Notes: generated by a model from the letters alone, not told the origin. A stretch of 64,000 nt of DNA from Candidatus Blautia faecipullorum (GCA_019115125.1 DXEG01000036.1:89436-153435), one strand, 5' to 3'; shown: positions 1 to 10,148, counted from the stretch's first letter. Numbers and translations: made by a program.

Positions 1-894
1 CGCTGTCAGAATGTGGTGATCGGCCTTTCCGGCGGCCTGGATTCCACGCTGGCGCTTCTTGTGGCGGTGAGAGCCTTCGATATGCTGGGAATGGACCGGG
101 CCAAGATCACGGCGGTCACCATGCCCTGCTTTGGCACCACGGACAGAACCTACCGGAACGCCTGCCAGCTTGCCAGATGTCTTGGGGCGGAGCTGAAGGA
201 GGTGAACATCCGGGAGGCGGTGAGCCTTCATTTCAGGGATATCGGCCATGATCCCGAGGTTCACGACGTGACCTACGAAAACGGACAGGCCAGAGAGAGA
301 ACCCAGATCCTGATGGATATCGCCAACCAGTCCGGCGGCATTGTTATCGGAACAGGAGACCTTTCGGAGCTGGCGCTGGGATGGGCCACCTACAACGGAG
401 ACCACATGTCCATGTACGCGGTCAACTGCTCCGTGCCGAAAACCCTTGTCCGTCATCTGGTCAGATACTATGCGGACACCTGCGGAGATCAGAAGCTGAA
501 GGAAATCCTTCTGGATATCCTGGATACTCCGGTGAGCCCGGAGCTGCTTCCGCCCAAGGACGGAGTGATCTCCCAGAAAACAGAAGATCTTGTGGGGCCC
601 TATGAGCTTCATGACTTTTTCCTGTATTACATGCTGCGGTGGACCTTCCCGCCAAAAAAAATCTTCCGTATGGCGAAGCTTGCCTTTCAGGGAGAATACA
701 GCGATGAAGTGATACTGAAATGGCTGAAGATTTTTTACCGGAGATTTTTTATGCAGCAGTTTAAGCGCTCCTGCCTGCCGGACGGACCCAAGGTAGGAAG
801 CGTGGCCGTATCCCCGAGAGGCGATCTTAGGATGCCAAGCGACGCCTGCGCGGACCTGTGGCTTGGGGAGCTGGACGAAATCCAGTGCCGGTAA
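1..894 (+). CDS. nadE: Glutamine-dependent NAD+ synthetase, C-terminal part (5' end outside window)
   Basis: Open from the first base of the window to a TAA at 892-894, so only the last 297 residues are present. NAD synthetase converts deamido-NAD to NAD using ATP and ammonia, the last step of NAD biosynthesis. The ATP-pyrophosphatase P-loop SGGLDST is encoded at about 28-48, followed by family motifs such as [18 protein letters not shown] near residues 115-132. The C-terminal region with [24 protein letters not shown] resembles the long, two-domain enzymes that carry an N-terminal nitrilase-type glutaminase; that domain would lie upstream of the window, so the glutamine dependence is inferred. 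A bidirectional terminator follows. Confidence 0.93.
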   Translation, partial: RCQNVVIGLSGGLDSTLALLVAVRAFDMLGMDRAKITAVTMPCFGTTDRTYRNACQLARCLGAELKEVNIREAVSLHFRDIGHDPEVHDVTYENGQARERTQILMDIANQSGGIVIGTGDLSELALGWATYNGDHMSMYAVNCSVPKTLVRHLVRYYADTCGDQKLKEILLDILDTPVSPELLPPKDGVISQKTEDLVGPYELHDFFLYYMLRWTFPPKKIFRMAKLAFQGEYSDEVILKWLKIFYRRFFMQQFKRSCLPDGPKVGSVAVSPRGDLRMPSDACADLWLGELDEIQCR

Positions 895-930
895 GGAGAT
901 TACCGGGAAAAGGAAAGGTTTATTTAAATA

Positions 931-966
931 GAAAGCCCGGCAGGAATTATTCTGTCCGGGCTTTCT
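931..966. terminator. Bidirectional hairpin terminator between nadE and the convergent gene
   Basis: The arms AAAGCCCGG-CAG and CTG-TCCGGGCTTT enclose a short A/T loop. It lies between two convergent genes and includes the last codons and stop of the minus-strand gene. T-richness is modest on both sides, so its strength is uncertain. Confidence 0.7.
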
Positions 967-1384
967 CCAGAGCAGACTCAATTGCGTTGATCAGCATCAT
1001 GGAGGTATATTTCTGATCGCTGGAATACTGGAGGTCTTCCAGGGACTGCGTGGAATAAATCTGGCTTGCCAGAGAATCCAGGGCGGGCTCCACCAGCGGG
1101 AACATAGCCGCCGTGGTTTCGCTGAGGTTGTTCAGCCGGATGGACTGTATCCGGTCGGCATCCACGGTTACTTCCACATCAAAGTTATTGTTGTTCAGAT
1201 CAATGGAGGTCCGGTAGATTCCGGGTATGTATACATCCGGGGCGTCGGTAGACGCCGTCATGGATTTTCCGGGTCCGAACATAAAGAACATCAGAACTCC
1301 GAGGATCACCAGAAAAAGCAGAAAGATACCGGTATAGATGATTTCTTTCATATGCAGGACAACAATCTTTGTTTTGGAACTCAT
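947..1384 (-). CDS. Membrane-anchored FMN_bind-like protein of unknown role
   Basis: A 145-residue protein with one N-terminal membrane segment (residues about 13-33, IIYTGIFLLFLVILGVLMFF), then an outside domain. The domain follows the FMN_bind pattern: a GIYRTSI start, a V-x-V-T-V-D strand, an I-x-S-I strand, and a C-terminal helix INAIESALEKA. The place where covalent-flavin members have S-G-A-T reads SSDQKYTS, so the flavinylated threonine context is degenerate and flavin binding is doubtful. Start ATG at 1384 is preceded by AGGAGG seven bases upstream on the minus strand. It is divergent from addB and convergent with nadE, and no partner gene is visible. Family membership is an inference from fold pattern. 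Confidence 0.6.
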   Translation of the reverse strand: MSSKTKIVVLHMKEIIYTGIFLLFLVILGVLMFFMFGPGKSMTASTDAPDVYIPGIYRTSIDLNNNNFDVEVTVDADRIQSIRLNNLSETTAAMFPLVEPALDSLASQIYSTQSLEDLQYSSDQKYTSMMLINAIESALEKARTE

Positions 1385-1569
1385 GGTACGCGCCTCCTGA
1401 TTTACTGCCGGTATCTGCGGGTGAGCAGAAAGACAGTGGAATATTCTCCATATATCTTATTAAGGGAGAGCGCTTTTTATGAATGAAATATTTATCTTTT
1501 CCGCCCGCGGGCGATGAGATCTGCGGACATGCGGGAGAAATGTGATTTTTTATCTTTTGGGAGGAGATT

Positions 1570-4500
1570 ATGTCGCTTCGCTTTATAATCGGCAATTCCG
1601 GCGCGGGGAAATCCTGGGCGGCCTTTTCACACATGATCGGGGAGGCGCGGAAGCATCCGGAGACCATGTATTATGTGATCGTACCGGAGCAGTTTACCAT
1701 GCAGACCCAGAAAACCCTGGTGGAAATGCACCCTGACAGGGGAATCCTGAATATCGACGTACTGAGCTTTGACCGTCTGGCCTACCGTGTCTTCGAGGAG
1801 GTGGGTGGGGACACCCGGGGCGTTCTGGAGGAAACCGGAAAAAACATGGTCCTTCAGAAGCTGGTCCAGAGCCGCCGGAAGGAGCTTGTGTATCTGAAAA
1901 GCCAGATGAAAAAGCCGGGATATCTGGATGAGGTCAAATCCCTGATCTCTGAATTTATGCAGTATGATATCAGCGATGAAGAGCTGGGCAAAATGCTTGA
2001 AAAAACAAAGGACAGAACGCTCCTGGAGATGAAGCTCAGGGACGTTTCGGTACTGTACCGGGCCTTCCGGGAATATCTTTCCGGCCATTATATGACCGGG
2101 GAGGAGGTTCTGGAGGTGCTTGTAAAAGAGCTTCCGTTTTCCGTAAAGCTGAAAAACAGCGTCATGCTGCTGGACGGCTTTACCGGCTTCACCCCGGTGC
2201 AGATAAAGGTGATCCGGGAGCTGCTGGCCGTATGCCGGGAGATTTCGGTGACCGTTACCATGGATGTGCGGGAGCCTTTTGTGGGAAAGGAAAAGCCTCA
2301 TCAGCTTTTCTATATGAGCCATAAAATGATCCGCACCCTTTCCGGGCTGACGAAGGATATAGAGGAGCCTGTCTGGATAAAACCCGGCAATTCCTCCCGT
2401 TTCGCAAAGGCTCCGGCTCTTGCCTTCCTGGAGCAGAATCTTTTCCGATACCGGAGAGAGGTATACAAAAAAGACCAGGAGGAGATTTCCATATTCTGTG
2501 CGGGAAGCCCAAAAAAGGAGATGGAGGAGGCCGCCAGGAGGATCGCCCGTCTTGTGCGGGAGAAGGGATACCGGTACGGCGAGATCGCTGTGATCACCGG
2601 AGATCTGGAGGAATACGGCGCCGTTGCCCGTCAGGTGTTCCAGGCGTCGGGTATTCCCTTCTTTATAGATGAAAAACATTCGATCCTGATGAATCCATTT
2701 GTGGAATACGTCCGGGCGGTTCTGGAAATGACGGCCCAGGGCTTCACCTATGAGAGTGTATTTCGTTATCTCAGGTGCGGAATGTCGGACATTACCCGGG
2801 AGGAAGCGGACTGGCTGGAAAATTATGTGGTGGCCCTGGGCATCAGAGGCTATTCCGCCTGGAAGGACCGTTGGGTGCGGATCTACCGGGGGATGAAGGA
2901 GGATTCCATTCTTGAGCTGAACAGCGTCCGGGAACGTTTTGTTGAGGAAATCCGGGAGCTGGCGGAGGGATTTTCGGGAGGAAAGAAAACCGTGGAACAA
3001 TACTGCCGCTGTCTCTATGGGTTTATTGTCAGAAGCGATATTCAGAAAAAGCTGAAAAAACAGGAGGAGATTTTCAGAGCCCGGGGAGAAAAAGCCATGG
3101 AAAAGGAATACGCCCAGATTTACGGCATCGTTATGGAGCTTATGAATAAGATGGTGGAAATTCTGGGCGATGAGGAGGTTACGGCGGAAGAATTCCGTCA
3201 GATCCTGGAAACAGGGATGACCCAGGCAAAGGTGGCTCTGATCCCTCCCAGTATGGATCAGGTTCTTGTGGGAGATATGGAGAGAACCCGTCTGAAAGAC
3301 GTGAGGGCTCTGTTTTTCGTTGGGGTGAATGAGGGCAGTATCCCCAAAAACAAGGACAGCGGAGGGATCCTGACGGAGATGGACCGGGAATTTTTCCAGG
3401 AAGAGGGCGTGGAGCTGGCTCCGGGCCCAAAAGAGCTGATGAACATGCAGCGTTTTTATCTCTATCTGAATCTTACAAAGCCAGGGGAATATCTCTGTCT
3501 CTCCTACAGCCATTCCAACGCGAAGGGCGAGGCCTCCGGTCCCGCTTATCTGATCCATACGGTTTTGAGACTGTATCCGGGACTTTCTGTATCTGAGGCG
3601 GGAGAGCAGGAGCTTGGGCTTCTGGAAACGCCTGATACAGGCATGGATTATTTTCTGGAGAGGATCGGGGATCAGGAAAGCAGAGAGGATAACCGGACTT
3701 TTCAGGAGCTTTATAGCTGGTATCTGCGGAGCCCCGCGTACCATGACAGGATAGAGCGGCTGACAGAGGCGGCTTTTCTCAGGAAGCCCGCGGACCGTAT
3801 CAGTGAAAGTGTGGCCCGGGTGCTGTACGGAGAGGTTTCCCCCCACAGCGCCACCCGTCTGGAGCGGTACGCGGCCTGCGCCTTCGCTCATTTTCTGCGC
3901 TACGGACTGGCTGTGACGGAACGGGCGGAATACGAATTCAGGGCTATGGATATGGGAAACGTGATCCATCAGTCTCTGGAGGAGTTCGCGGCCGAGGTGA
4001 GAAAAAGAGGACTGAACTGGAGTACTCTCGACGCGGAGGAGCGGGATGAGATCGCGGAGGAATGTCTGGCCAGAGTGGCGGCGGACTATGGGAACACTAT
4101 TCTCAAAAGCAGCGCCAGAAACCTGTATATGATCGAGAGGACCGCGAGGATCCTAAAGAGGACGGTCTGGGCTCTTCAGGGACAGTTAAAGCAGGGAGAG
4201 TTCCAGCCGGAGGGCTTCGAGGTATCGATCGGCGGAGGAAGGATCGACCGTATGGACGTACTGAAGGAGGACAACCGGGTTTATGTGAAAATCATTGATT
4301 ATAAAACAGGAAACACCTCCTTTGATCTGGTAAGCCTTTATCACGGGCTTCAGCTTCAGCTTGTGGTATATATGGACGCGGCAGTCCAGGCAGAGCAGAG
4401 AAAGCATCCGGACTGTCAGGTGGAGCCTGCGGGAATTTTTTATTATAATGTGAAGGATCCCATGATCCAGTCCAGTATGGAGGCAGATATGGAGACTGTG

Positions 4501-4890
4501 GACGCGAAGCTTTTAAAGGAACTGAAGATGAACGGGCTTCTTGCCGCGGATTCCGGACTGATCCAAAAAATGGACAGTACCCTTGCTTCTCTTCCCGTAT
4601 CCTACAATAAGGACGGAAGCTTCCGCAAAAATTCATCTGTGGCTACCAGAGAACAATTCCGGCTTCTGAATTCCTATGTAAAAAAGAAGATTTCAGACAT
4701 ACGCGGGGAAATTCTTTCCGGGGACGCGGAGGTGTCTCCCTATGAGCTGGGAAAGAAAAACGCCTGCGCCTACTGCCCCTATCAGGGGGCCTGCGGTTTT
4801 GACAAAAAGATCCCCGGCTATGAGTACAGGAGACTGAAGCAGTTCGGAGATGAGGAGCTGTGGAAAGCTATGGAAAGGGAGGTGCGCTGA
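1570..4890 (+). CDS. addB: ATP-dependent helicase/nuclease subunit B (AddB)
   Basis: AddB pairs with AddA to resect double-strand ends and load RecA, the Firmicute counterpart of RecBCD. The 1106-residue protein is near the usual length. It has a Walker A site GNSGAGKS at residues 8-15, an inactive-looking helicase-like body, and a C-terminal RecB-type nuclease with D910-Y-K912. It also has the iron-sulfur staple of AddB: Cys770 and the C-X2-C-X5-C group at Cys1066, Cys1069 and Cys1075. GGGAGGAGATT precedes the ATG. The stop is one base before the addA start, so the two are translated as a coupled operon. Confidence 0.97.
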   Translation: MSLRFIIGNSGAGKSWAAFSHMIGEARKHPETMYYVIVPEQFTMQTQKTLVEMHPDRGILNIDVLSFDRLAYRVFEEVGGDTRGVLEETGKNMVLQKLVQSRRKELVYLKSQMKKPGYLDEVKSLISEFMQYDISDEELGKMLEKTKDRTLLEMKLRDVSVLYRAFREYLSGHYMTGEEVLEVLVKELPFSVKLKNSVMLLDGFTGFTPVQIKVIRELLAVCREISVTVTMDVREPFVGKEKPHQLFYMSHKMIRTLSGLTKDIEEPVWIKPGNSSRFAKAPALAFLEQNLFRYRREVYKKDQEEISIFCAGSPKKEMEEAARRIARLVREKGYRYGEIAVITGDLEEYGAVARQVFQASGIPFFIDEKHSILMNPFVEYVRAVLEMTAQGFTYESVFRYLRCGMSDITREEADWLENYVVALGIRGYSAWKDRWVRIYRGMKEDSILELNSVRERFVEEIRELAEGFSGGKKTVEQYCRCLYGFIVRSDIQKKLKKQEEIFRARGEKAMEKEYAQIYGIVMELMNKMVEILGDEEVTAEEFRQILETGMTQAKVALIPPSMDQVLVGDMERTRLKDVRALFFVGVNEGSIPKNKDSGGILTEMDREFFQEEGVELAPGPKELMNMQRFYLYLNLTKPGEYLCLSYSHSNAKGEASGPAYLIHTVLRLYPGLSVSEAGEQELGLLETPDTGMDYFLERIGDQESREDNRTFQELYSWYLRSPAYHDRIERLTEAAFLRKPADRISESVARVLYGEVSPHSATRLERYAACAFAHFLRYGLAVTERAEYEFRAMDMGNVIHQSLEEFAAEVRKRGLNWSTLDAEERDEIAEECLARVAADYGNTILKSSARNLYMIERTARILKRTVWALQGQLKQGEFQPEGFEVSIGGGRIDRMDVLKEDNRVYVKIIDYKTGNTSFDLVSLYHGLQLQLVVYMDAAVQAEQRKHPDCQVEPAGIFYYNVKDPMIQSSMEADMETVDAKLLKELKMNGLLAADSGLIQKMDSTLASLPVSYNKDGSFRKNSSVATREQFRLLNSYVKKKISDIRGEILSGDAEVSPYELGKKNACAYCPYQGACGFDKKIPGYEYRRLKQFGDEELWKAMEREVR

Positions 4891-4891
4891 G

Positions 4892-7800
4892 ATGGGCGTG
4901 AAATGGACGGAGGAGCAGCAGAAGGTGATCTCTCTCAGGAACCGGAATATTCTTGTCTCCGCGGCCGCCGGCTCCGGAAAAACCGCTGTTCTGGTACAGA
5001 GGATCCTCAGTAAGATCATGGACCGGGAGCATCCTGTGGATATTGACCGGATGCTGATCATGACCTTTACGAGAGCCGCGGCAGGAGAGATGCGGGAGCG
5101 GATCGAGGCGGCGTTGGAACAGGCTTTGTACGAAGATCCGGACAACGAACACCTGCAGCGTCAGATGACGCTGATCCACACGGCGCAGATCACTACCATA
5201 GACGGCTTCTGCTCCTATATCATCCGCAACTATTTTCATATGATCGGTTTGGATCCGGGCTTCCGCACCGCGGAGGAAGGCGAGCTGAAGCTTCTGCGGG
5301 AGGACGTGATGAAGGAGCTTCTGGAGGACGCTTACCAGAAAAAAGACAAGAAGTTTACCGAGCTGGTGGAATGTTACGCCTCCGGCAAAACAGACGACGG
5401 GATCCGGGAAATGGTATTCCGGCTGTATGACGCGGCCATGAGTCATCCTTTTCCGGAGGAATGGCTGTCCGGGTGTCTGGAGTCCTACCGGGCGGACAGT
5501 ATTGAAAAATTAAGAGAGCAGGAATGGATGCGGCTTTTGTGGGAGACCGCTGCGGAGGAGCTGACCCAGGCGGAGGAGCTGGCCGAGGAGGCTGTCTCCG
5601 TCTGCCGGGAGCAGGGAGGCCCGTATCTTTATGAGGAGGCCCTCAACAGTGATCTTCTTCTGATCTCCCAGGCAAAAAAGACCGCCGGGGAGAAGGATTA
5701 TGATAAAATGGCGGAGCTTCTGGCAGGTCTTTCCTTCGCCAGGCTGTCCGGGAAAAAACAGCCTGAGGCTGACGAGACAAAAAAGGAGCTGGTGAAGTCT
5801 CTGCGTGAGGAGGAGAAAACCATTCTCAAGGAATTGTCCGCCCGCTGTTTCTGCTGGCGGGAGGAATCCCTTCTGGCTCTGCTTGCTGTCTGCAGAAAGC
5901 CTATGGAAAGTCTGGTGGAGCTGACCCTTGATTTCCAGAAACGGTTTTCAGAGAAGAAGCGCGCCAAAAATCTTCTGGATTTTACGGATATGGAGCATTT
6001 TGCCCTGGAGATCCTGATCCGGAAGGAGGGGGAGACTCTGACACCCACTCAGGCCGCCAGGGAGCTCTCGGAGAAGTACGACGAGGTGCTCATAGACGAG
6101 TACCAGGACAGCAACTTTGTCCAGGAAATGATCGCATCCATGGTTTCCGGCTGGGCCGGAGGACGGAAAAATATTTTTATGGTGGGGGACGTCAAGCAGA
6201 GCATCTACCGGTTCCGTCTTGCCAGACCGGAGCTTTTTATGGAAAAATATAAATCCTATTCTGTGGAGGACGGTGAGGAGCAGAGGATAGACCTCCACAA
6301 GAATTTCCGCAGCCGTCCCCAGGTACTGGAAAGCGTCAATTATATTTTTCGGCGTATCATGGGGGAGGATCTGGGCGGCATCACCTACGACAGCAGCAGC
6401 GCCCTCTATCCGGGAGCGGCTTTCCCTGAAGGGGGACGAAAGGAATTCCAGAAAACAGAGCTCCTTCTGGTGGAAAAGGACGGGGAGGAGCTGGAGGAGG
6501 AGAAGGGCGGACAGACCGTACAGGAGCTGGAGGCTCTCGCCATCGCCCAGGAGATCCAGAGGATCGTGGGAAGGGAAGAGATTGTGGATAAAGAAACCGG
6601 AAGCTATCGGAAGGCAGAGTATGGGGACATCGTAATTCTGCTCCGCACTGCCAGCGGATGGGCGGAGCCCTTTTCCCAGGTATTGGCCTCCAAAGGGATC
6701 CCGGCATATACGGCCTCCAGAACAGGGTACTTCTCCGCGGTGGAGGTAGTGACGCTTCTGAACTATCTTAGAGTGTGCGATAATCCCCTGCAGGATATTC
6801 CCCTGGCCGGAGTGCTGCGTTCGCCCATAGGCGGCTGTACCTCCCAGGAGCTGGCTATGGTGCGCGGCGAGTATCCTAAGGGCCTCCTCTATGAAAGCGT
6901 CCGCGCTTACGCGGGGGACGGACAGCTTGCGCTTTTCCCCGGGGAGGATGAAAAAGAGCGTCTCAGGACGAAGCTGCGGAGCTTTCTGGAGCAGCTTCAA
7001 AAGGCGCGGGATATGGCCCCCTACACGCCGATCCATCAGTTGATCCAGTATATCCTCAAAAGCACCGGATACGAGGAATACGCGAGAGCTCTTCCCGGCG
7101 GAAGCCAGAGAGGTGCCAATCTCCACATGCTGGTGGAAAAAGCCATGGATTATGAAAAAACAAGCTACAGAGGCCTGTTTAATTTCGTCCGCTATATCGA
7201 GAGCCTGCAGAAATATGAGGTGGATTTTGGAGAGGTGAATCTGGCCGGAGCGGGAAGCGGCTCTGTGCAGATCATGACTGTCCATAAGAGCAAGGGCCTG
7301 GAGTTTCCCGTTGTTTTCGCGGCGGGGATGGGGAAGCAGTTTAATTTCCAGGATATGAATGACAGGTTGCTGCTGCATCCCGATCTGGGACTGGGCGCGG
7401 ACGCGGTTTTTTCCAAAAAACGGCTGATCCTTCCCACTCTGCCGAAGCAGATGATCCGCAGAGAGCTGAAAAGGGAAAGCCTCGGGGAGGAGCTGAGAGT
7501 CCTCTACGTGGCCCTCACCCGGGCAAAGGAGAAGCTGTATATCACAGGAACTATCAGTAAGATAGAAAAGCAGGCGGCGTCTCTCTCCCGGTTCCGTAAC
7601 AGGGGGGAAGCCCTTCTTCCTCTGGGCCTGAGAGCCGGAGGACGCAGCTTCTGGTCCTATATCCTTCCCGCGCTGGCGGGACACAGCGCCATGGTTCCGC
7701 TGTACCGGGAAAACGGAATCCCTGTATCAGAGAAGGACTGCACAGACGGAGAGGCGGAATTCAAAATACGGAGGATTACCGCCGCCGGGCTCCTGCAGGA

Positions 7801-8614
7801 GGAAGTGGTGGATCTGTCCGGCGCCCAGATGCAGGAAGAGCTTCTGAAAAACTGGGATTGTGAAAAGGTCTATGACGAAGAAATGAGAAATATCCTGGAG
7901 GAGCGCTTTTCCTATGCCTATCCCTATACTTATCTCAGAGAGATGCCGGTGAAGCTCAGTGTGTCGGAGCTGAAAAAACGAAGCCGGCAGGGCGAGCTGG
8001 AAAAAGAGGAGGCGCTGTTCTATGAACCGGATGTGGTGCCTTTGATCCCGCCCTTTATCGCGGGGGAAACAGAAGTCCTCGCCGGAGCCGCCAGAGGCAC
8101 CGCCTATCACCGCCTGATGGAATGTCTGGATTACGGCCGGGCGGGCACCGCCGGAGAAATCGAAGCCCAGCTTGCGGGCCTTGTGGAAGAGAAAAAGATG
8201 CCGCAGGAGGAAGCTGCGTGTATTTCTGTCAGTGATATTCTGGGCTTTACCCGGTCTGATCTGGGGAAAAGAATGGAGCAGGCGGCGGGGAAGGGTTCTC
8301 TTTACAGAGAACAGCCCTTTGTCATATCTGTCAGCATGAAGGAACTGCAGCCGGAATGGGCTGGCGGGGAGACGGTATTGGTCCAGGGGATCATAGACGC
8401 CTATTTCCAGGAGGGAGAGGAGCTGGTCCTGGTGGATTATAAAACCGACCATGTGGCCCCGGGAGAGGAACAGAAGCTGGCGGAGCTTTATCATACCCAG
8501 CTTGAGGATTACGCGGACGCGCTGGAACGGCTGGTGAAAAAAAGAGTAAAGGAATGTTATATTTACTCCTTTACTCTTGGAAAATCCATTCCGATCCCCC
8601 GGACGCCGTCATAG
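4892..8614 (+). CDS. addA: ATP-dependent helicase/nuclease subunit A (AddA)
   Basis: UvrD-type superfamily 1A helicase with a C-terminal nuclease, 1240 residues. Visible motifs in order are Walker A AAAGSGKT (24-31), Walker B IDEYQDS (D402-E403), GDVKQSIYRFR, TVHKSKGLEFP, YVALTRAKEKLY, and the nuclease motif VDYKTD (D1182, K1184) preceded by GTAYHRLME. The start was set at ATG 4892, because the upstream in-frame ATG at 4850 lies inside addB while 4892 has GGGAGGTG at proper spacing and begins with the family-like MGVKWTEEQQ. The 3' end overlaps the convergent methyltransferase gene by 6 bp. The protein is complete with all motifs intact. Confidence 0.97.
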   Translation: MGVKWTEEQQKVISLRNRNILVSAAAGSGKTAVLVQRILSKIMDREHPVDIDRMLIMTFTRAAAGEMRERIEAALEQALYEDPDNEHLQRQMTLIHTAQITTIDGFCSYIIRNYFHMIGLDPGFRTAEEGELKLLREDVMKELLEDAYQKKDKKFTELVECYASGKTDDGIREMVFRLYDAAMSHPFPEEWLSGCLESYRADSIEKLREQEWMRLLWETAAEELTQAEELAEEAVSVCREQGGPYLYEEALNSDLLLISQAKKTAGEKDYDKMAELLAGLSFARLSGKKQPEADETKKELVKSLREEEKTILKELSARCFCWREESLLALLAVCRKPMESLVELTLDFQKRFSEKKRAKNLLDFTDMEHFALEILIRKEGETLTPTQAARELSEKYDEVLIDEYQDSNFVQEMIASMVSGWAGGRKNIFMVGDVKQSIYRFRLARPELFMEKYKSYSVEDGEEQRIDLHKNFRSRPQVLESVNYIFRRIMGEDLGGITYDSSSALYPGAAFPEGGRKEFQKTELLLVEKDGEELEEEKGGQTVQELEALAIAQEIQRIVGREEIVDKETGSYRKAEYGDIVILLRTASGWAEPFSQVLASKGIPAYTASRTGYFSAVEVVTLLNYLRVCDNPLQDIPLAGVLRSPIGGCTSQELAMVRGEYPKGLLYESVRAYAGDGQLALFPGEDEKERLRTKLRSFLEQLQKARDMAPYTPIHQLIQYILKSTGYEEYARALPGGSQRGANLHMLVEKAMDYEKTSYRGLFNFVRYIESLQKYEVDFGEVNLAGAGSGSVQIMTVHKSKGLEFPVVFAAGMGKQFNFQDMNDRLLLHPDLGLGADAVFSKKRLILPTLPKQMIRRELKRESLGEELRVLYVALTRAKEKLYITGTISKIEKQAASLSRFRNRGEALLPLGLRAGGRSFWSYILPALAGHSAMVPLYRENGIPVSEKDCTDGEAEFKIRRITAAGLLQEEVVDLSGAQMQEELLKNWDCEKVYDEEMRNILEERFSYAYPYTYLREMPVKLSVSELKKRSRQGELEKEEALFYEPDVVPLIPPFIAGETEVLAGAARGTAYHRLMECLDYGRAGTAGEIEAQLAGLVEEKKMPQEEAACISVSDILGFTRSDLGKRMEQAAGKGSLYREQPFVISVSMKELQPEWAGGETVLVQGIIDAYFQEGEELVLVDYKTDHVAPGEEQKLAELYHTQLEDYADALERLVKKRVKECYIYSFTLGKSIPIPRTPS

Positions 8615-10018
8615 TCTCCATCCCGGGGGATATTTGTTTTTCAGGGTCTGTCCCACAAGCTTCCCGAACCCCAGAGGGTAGCCTTCCACACAGAGAAGAT
8701 GCCAGCCCTTTTCATGGGCGGCTTCTCCGGGAAGGACAGACAGGGTTTCACCTTTCAGATAACGGGTAAGCCTCTCGTCTCCCACGGGAAGAGAGACGAC
8801 CGCCTCCGCGTCGCCCTTGTGGAGAGCCAGAGCCAGAGACTGGGAGGGCTCAAAACGGTTTTTTTTCAGATCGCCGAGATACAGTCCGTTCCGCAGAAAA
8901 TTCAGTCCCCGGAAAGCGGTGCTGACAGGAGGAAGATAATAAACCTTGTCCTTCCTTGTTTCCACCCGTTTCCAGTCGAAGGGCCTGCCGCCCAGAGAAT
9001 GAAGGCCGATCTCCTCAAAGAACAGCCGGAGCCATTTTTCTGTATCAGGATTGGTGCGGGAACGGGCGGGCTGCTGTACCAGATCCGGAATTCCTGCCTT
9101 CTGGAAAAGAGCCATGAAGTGCCCCTCTCCGTTTATTTTGTGAGGGAACAGCCGGACGCAGCGCGTCAGCCGGGGATCGCCTCCGCCCCATTCCGGCACG
9201 CCGGGGGAGAAGCCTTCCCTTTGGGGAAGTTCAAGAAGCTCCATATCAGGCCGCTGTGCAAGAAGCCAGGAGACAGTTTCCTCGTCCTCCTCGGGGGCAA
9301 AGGTGCAGGTAGAATACAGGAGCTGCCCTCCCGGGCGAAGCATATCCGCCGCCTGAAGGATCAAATCCTTTTGGATACGGCTTAATTCAAGGGATTTTTC
9401 CGGAGTCCAGTCCCTGGCCAGAGCCTCCTCCTTCCGGAACATTCCCTCCCCGGAGCAGGGGGCGTCCAGGAGTATTTTGTGAAAGTATCCCGGGAACATG
9501 TCCAGAAGCCGGGCCGGAGGCTCGTTTGCCACAAAAGCGTTGGGGATACCGAAAAGCTCGATATTCCGCAGCAGAGCCCTGGTTCTGGAAGCGCTGATAT
9601 CATTGGCGACCAGGAGCCCCGCCCCATCCAGCATGGCGCCCAGGGCAGTGGCTTTTCCGCCGGGAGCGGCGCAGAGATCCAGCACAGCCTCTCCGGGCTC
9701 CGCCAAAAGACAGGAGGCGGGCGTCATGGCGCTTGGCTCCTGCAGATAATAAAGTCCCGCCTGATAAAGGGGACACCGGGAAGGACGGACCTCCGGAGGA
9801 TAAAAATAACCGTTTTCCACCCAGGGGATCGGAGATATTTCAAAAGGAACTATTCTTTCAAATTCTTCAGCATCTATTTTTGCGGAATTCAGTCTCAGAC
9901 CGAAGGTGCGGGGCATTTCATAGCTTTTCAGAAAAGCTTCATATTCGCCGCCAAGCATTTCTTTCATTCGGACCAGAAAAGCCTTCGGAAGAAAAGGGGA
10001 ATGATTCTGTTCTGTCAT
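8609..10018 (-). CDS. rsmF: RsmF-like 16S rRNA (cytosine-5) methyltransferase, NOL1/NOP2/Sun family
   Basis: A 469-residue SAM-dependent RNA m5C methylase. It shows an N-terminal substrate region, the SAM-binding motif LDLCAAPGGKATALG, the motif IV catalytic-loop LLDAPCSGEGMFRK with PC, and motif VI YSTCTFAPEEDE with the second catalytic TC cysteine. The C-terminal RNA-binding tail (about residues 300-469) is as in RsmF/YebU-type proteins. An upstream ATG at 10030 is in frame, but GGAGG sits eight to nine bases ahead of ATG 10018, which is therefore chosen. It is convergent with addA. The exact target base cannot be told from sequence. Confidence 0.88.
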   Translation of the reverse strand: MTEQNHSPFLPKAFLVRMKEMLGGEYEAFLKSYEMPRTFGLRLNSAKIDAEEFERIVPFEISPIPWVENGYFYPPEVRPSRCPLYQAGLYYLQEPSAMTPASCLLAEPGEAVLDLCAAPGGKATALGAMLDGAGLLVANDISASRTRALLRNIELFGIPNAFVANEPPARLLDMFPGYFHKILLDAPCSGEGMFRKEEALARDWTPEKSLELSRIQKDLILQAADMLRPGGQLLYSTCTFAPEEDEETVSWLLAQRPDMELLELPQREGFSPGVPEWGGGDPRLTRCVRLFPHKINGEGHFMALFQKAGIPDLVQQPARSRTNPDTEKWLRLFFEEIGLHSLGGRPFDWKRVETRKDKVYYLPPVSTAFRGLNFLRNGLYLGDLKKNRFEPSQSLALALHKGDAEAVVSLPVGDERLTRYLKGETLSVLPGEAAHEKGWHLLCVEGYPLGFGKLVGQTLKNKYPPGWRL

Positions 10019-10093
10019 AACTGCCTCCATGTATATCAGGGATATTGTTTTCTTTTCAGAGTATAAGATAATAAGGAAAAATGTGAAATAGTA

Positions 10094-10123
10094 TTGACAA
10101 AACTATATTATATAATATATAGT
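10094..10123 (+). promoter_or_regulatory. Promoter of the padR operon
   Basis: TTGACA at 10094-10099 and TATAGT at 10118-10123 with an 18-bp spacer. The spacer and the region downstream are almost pure A/T. A small GC-rich hairpin (ACTCGCC/GGCGAGT) follows at about 10165-10188 in the 5' untranslated region. Confidence 0.7.
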
Positions 10124-10148
10124 ATTATTAACAAAACAATATTATATA
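10097..10148. repeat. Tandem operator-like direct repeat overlapping the padR promoter
   Basis: Two 18-bp copies of ACAAAAC-x-ATATTATATA at 10097-10114 and 10131-10148 match at 17 of 18 positions, 34 bp apart. The first overlaps the -35 and spacer, the second lies just after the -10. PadR repressors commonly bind A/T-rich sites at their own promoters, so these are candidate autoregulatory operators. Confidence 0.6.

Noticed and set aside
1627-3969. A 780-codon open frame on the minus strand across addB
   Set aside because: It is antisense to a well-supported gene, has no ribosome site and shows no protein family pattern; it results from codon bias of addB.
4850-4891. Upstream in-frame start for addA
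   Set aside because: It lies within addB, lacks a ribosome site and gives a non-family N-terminus.
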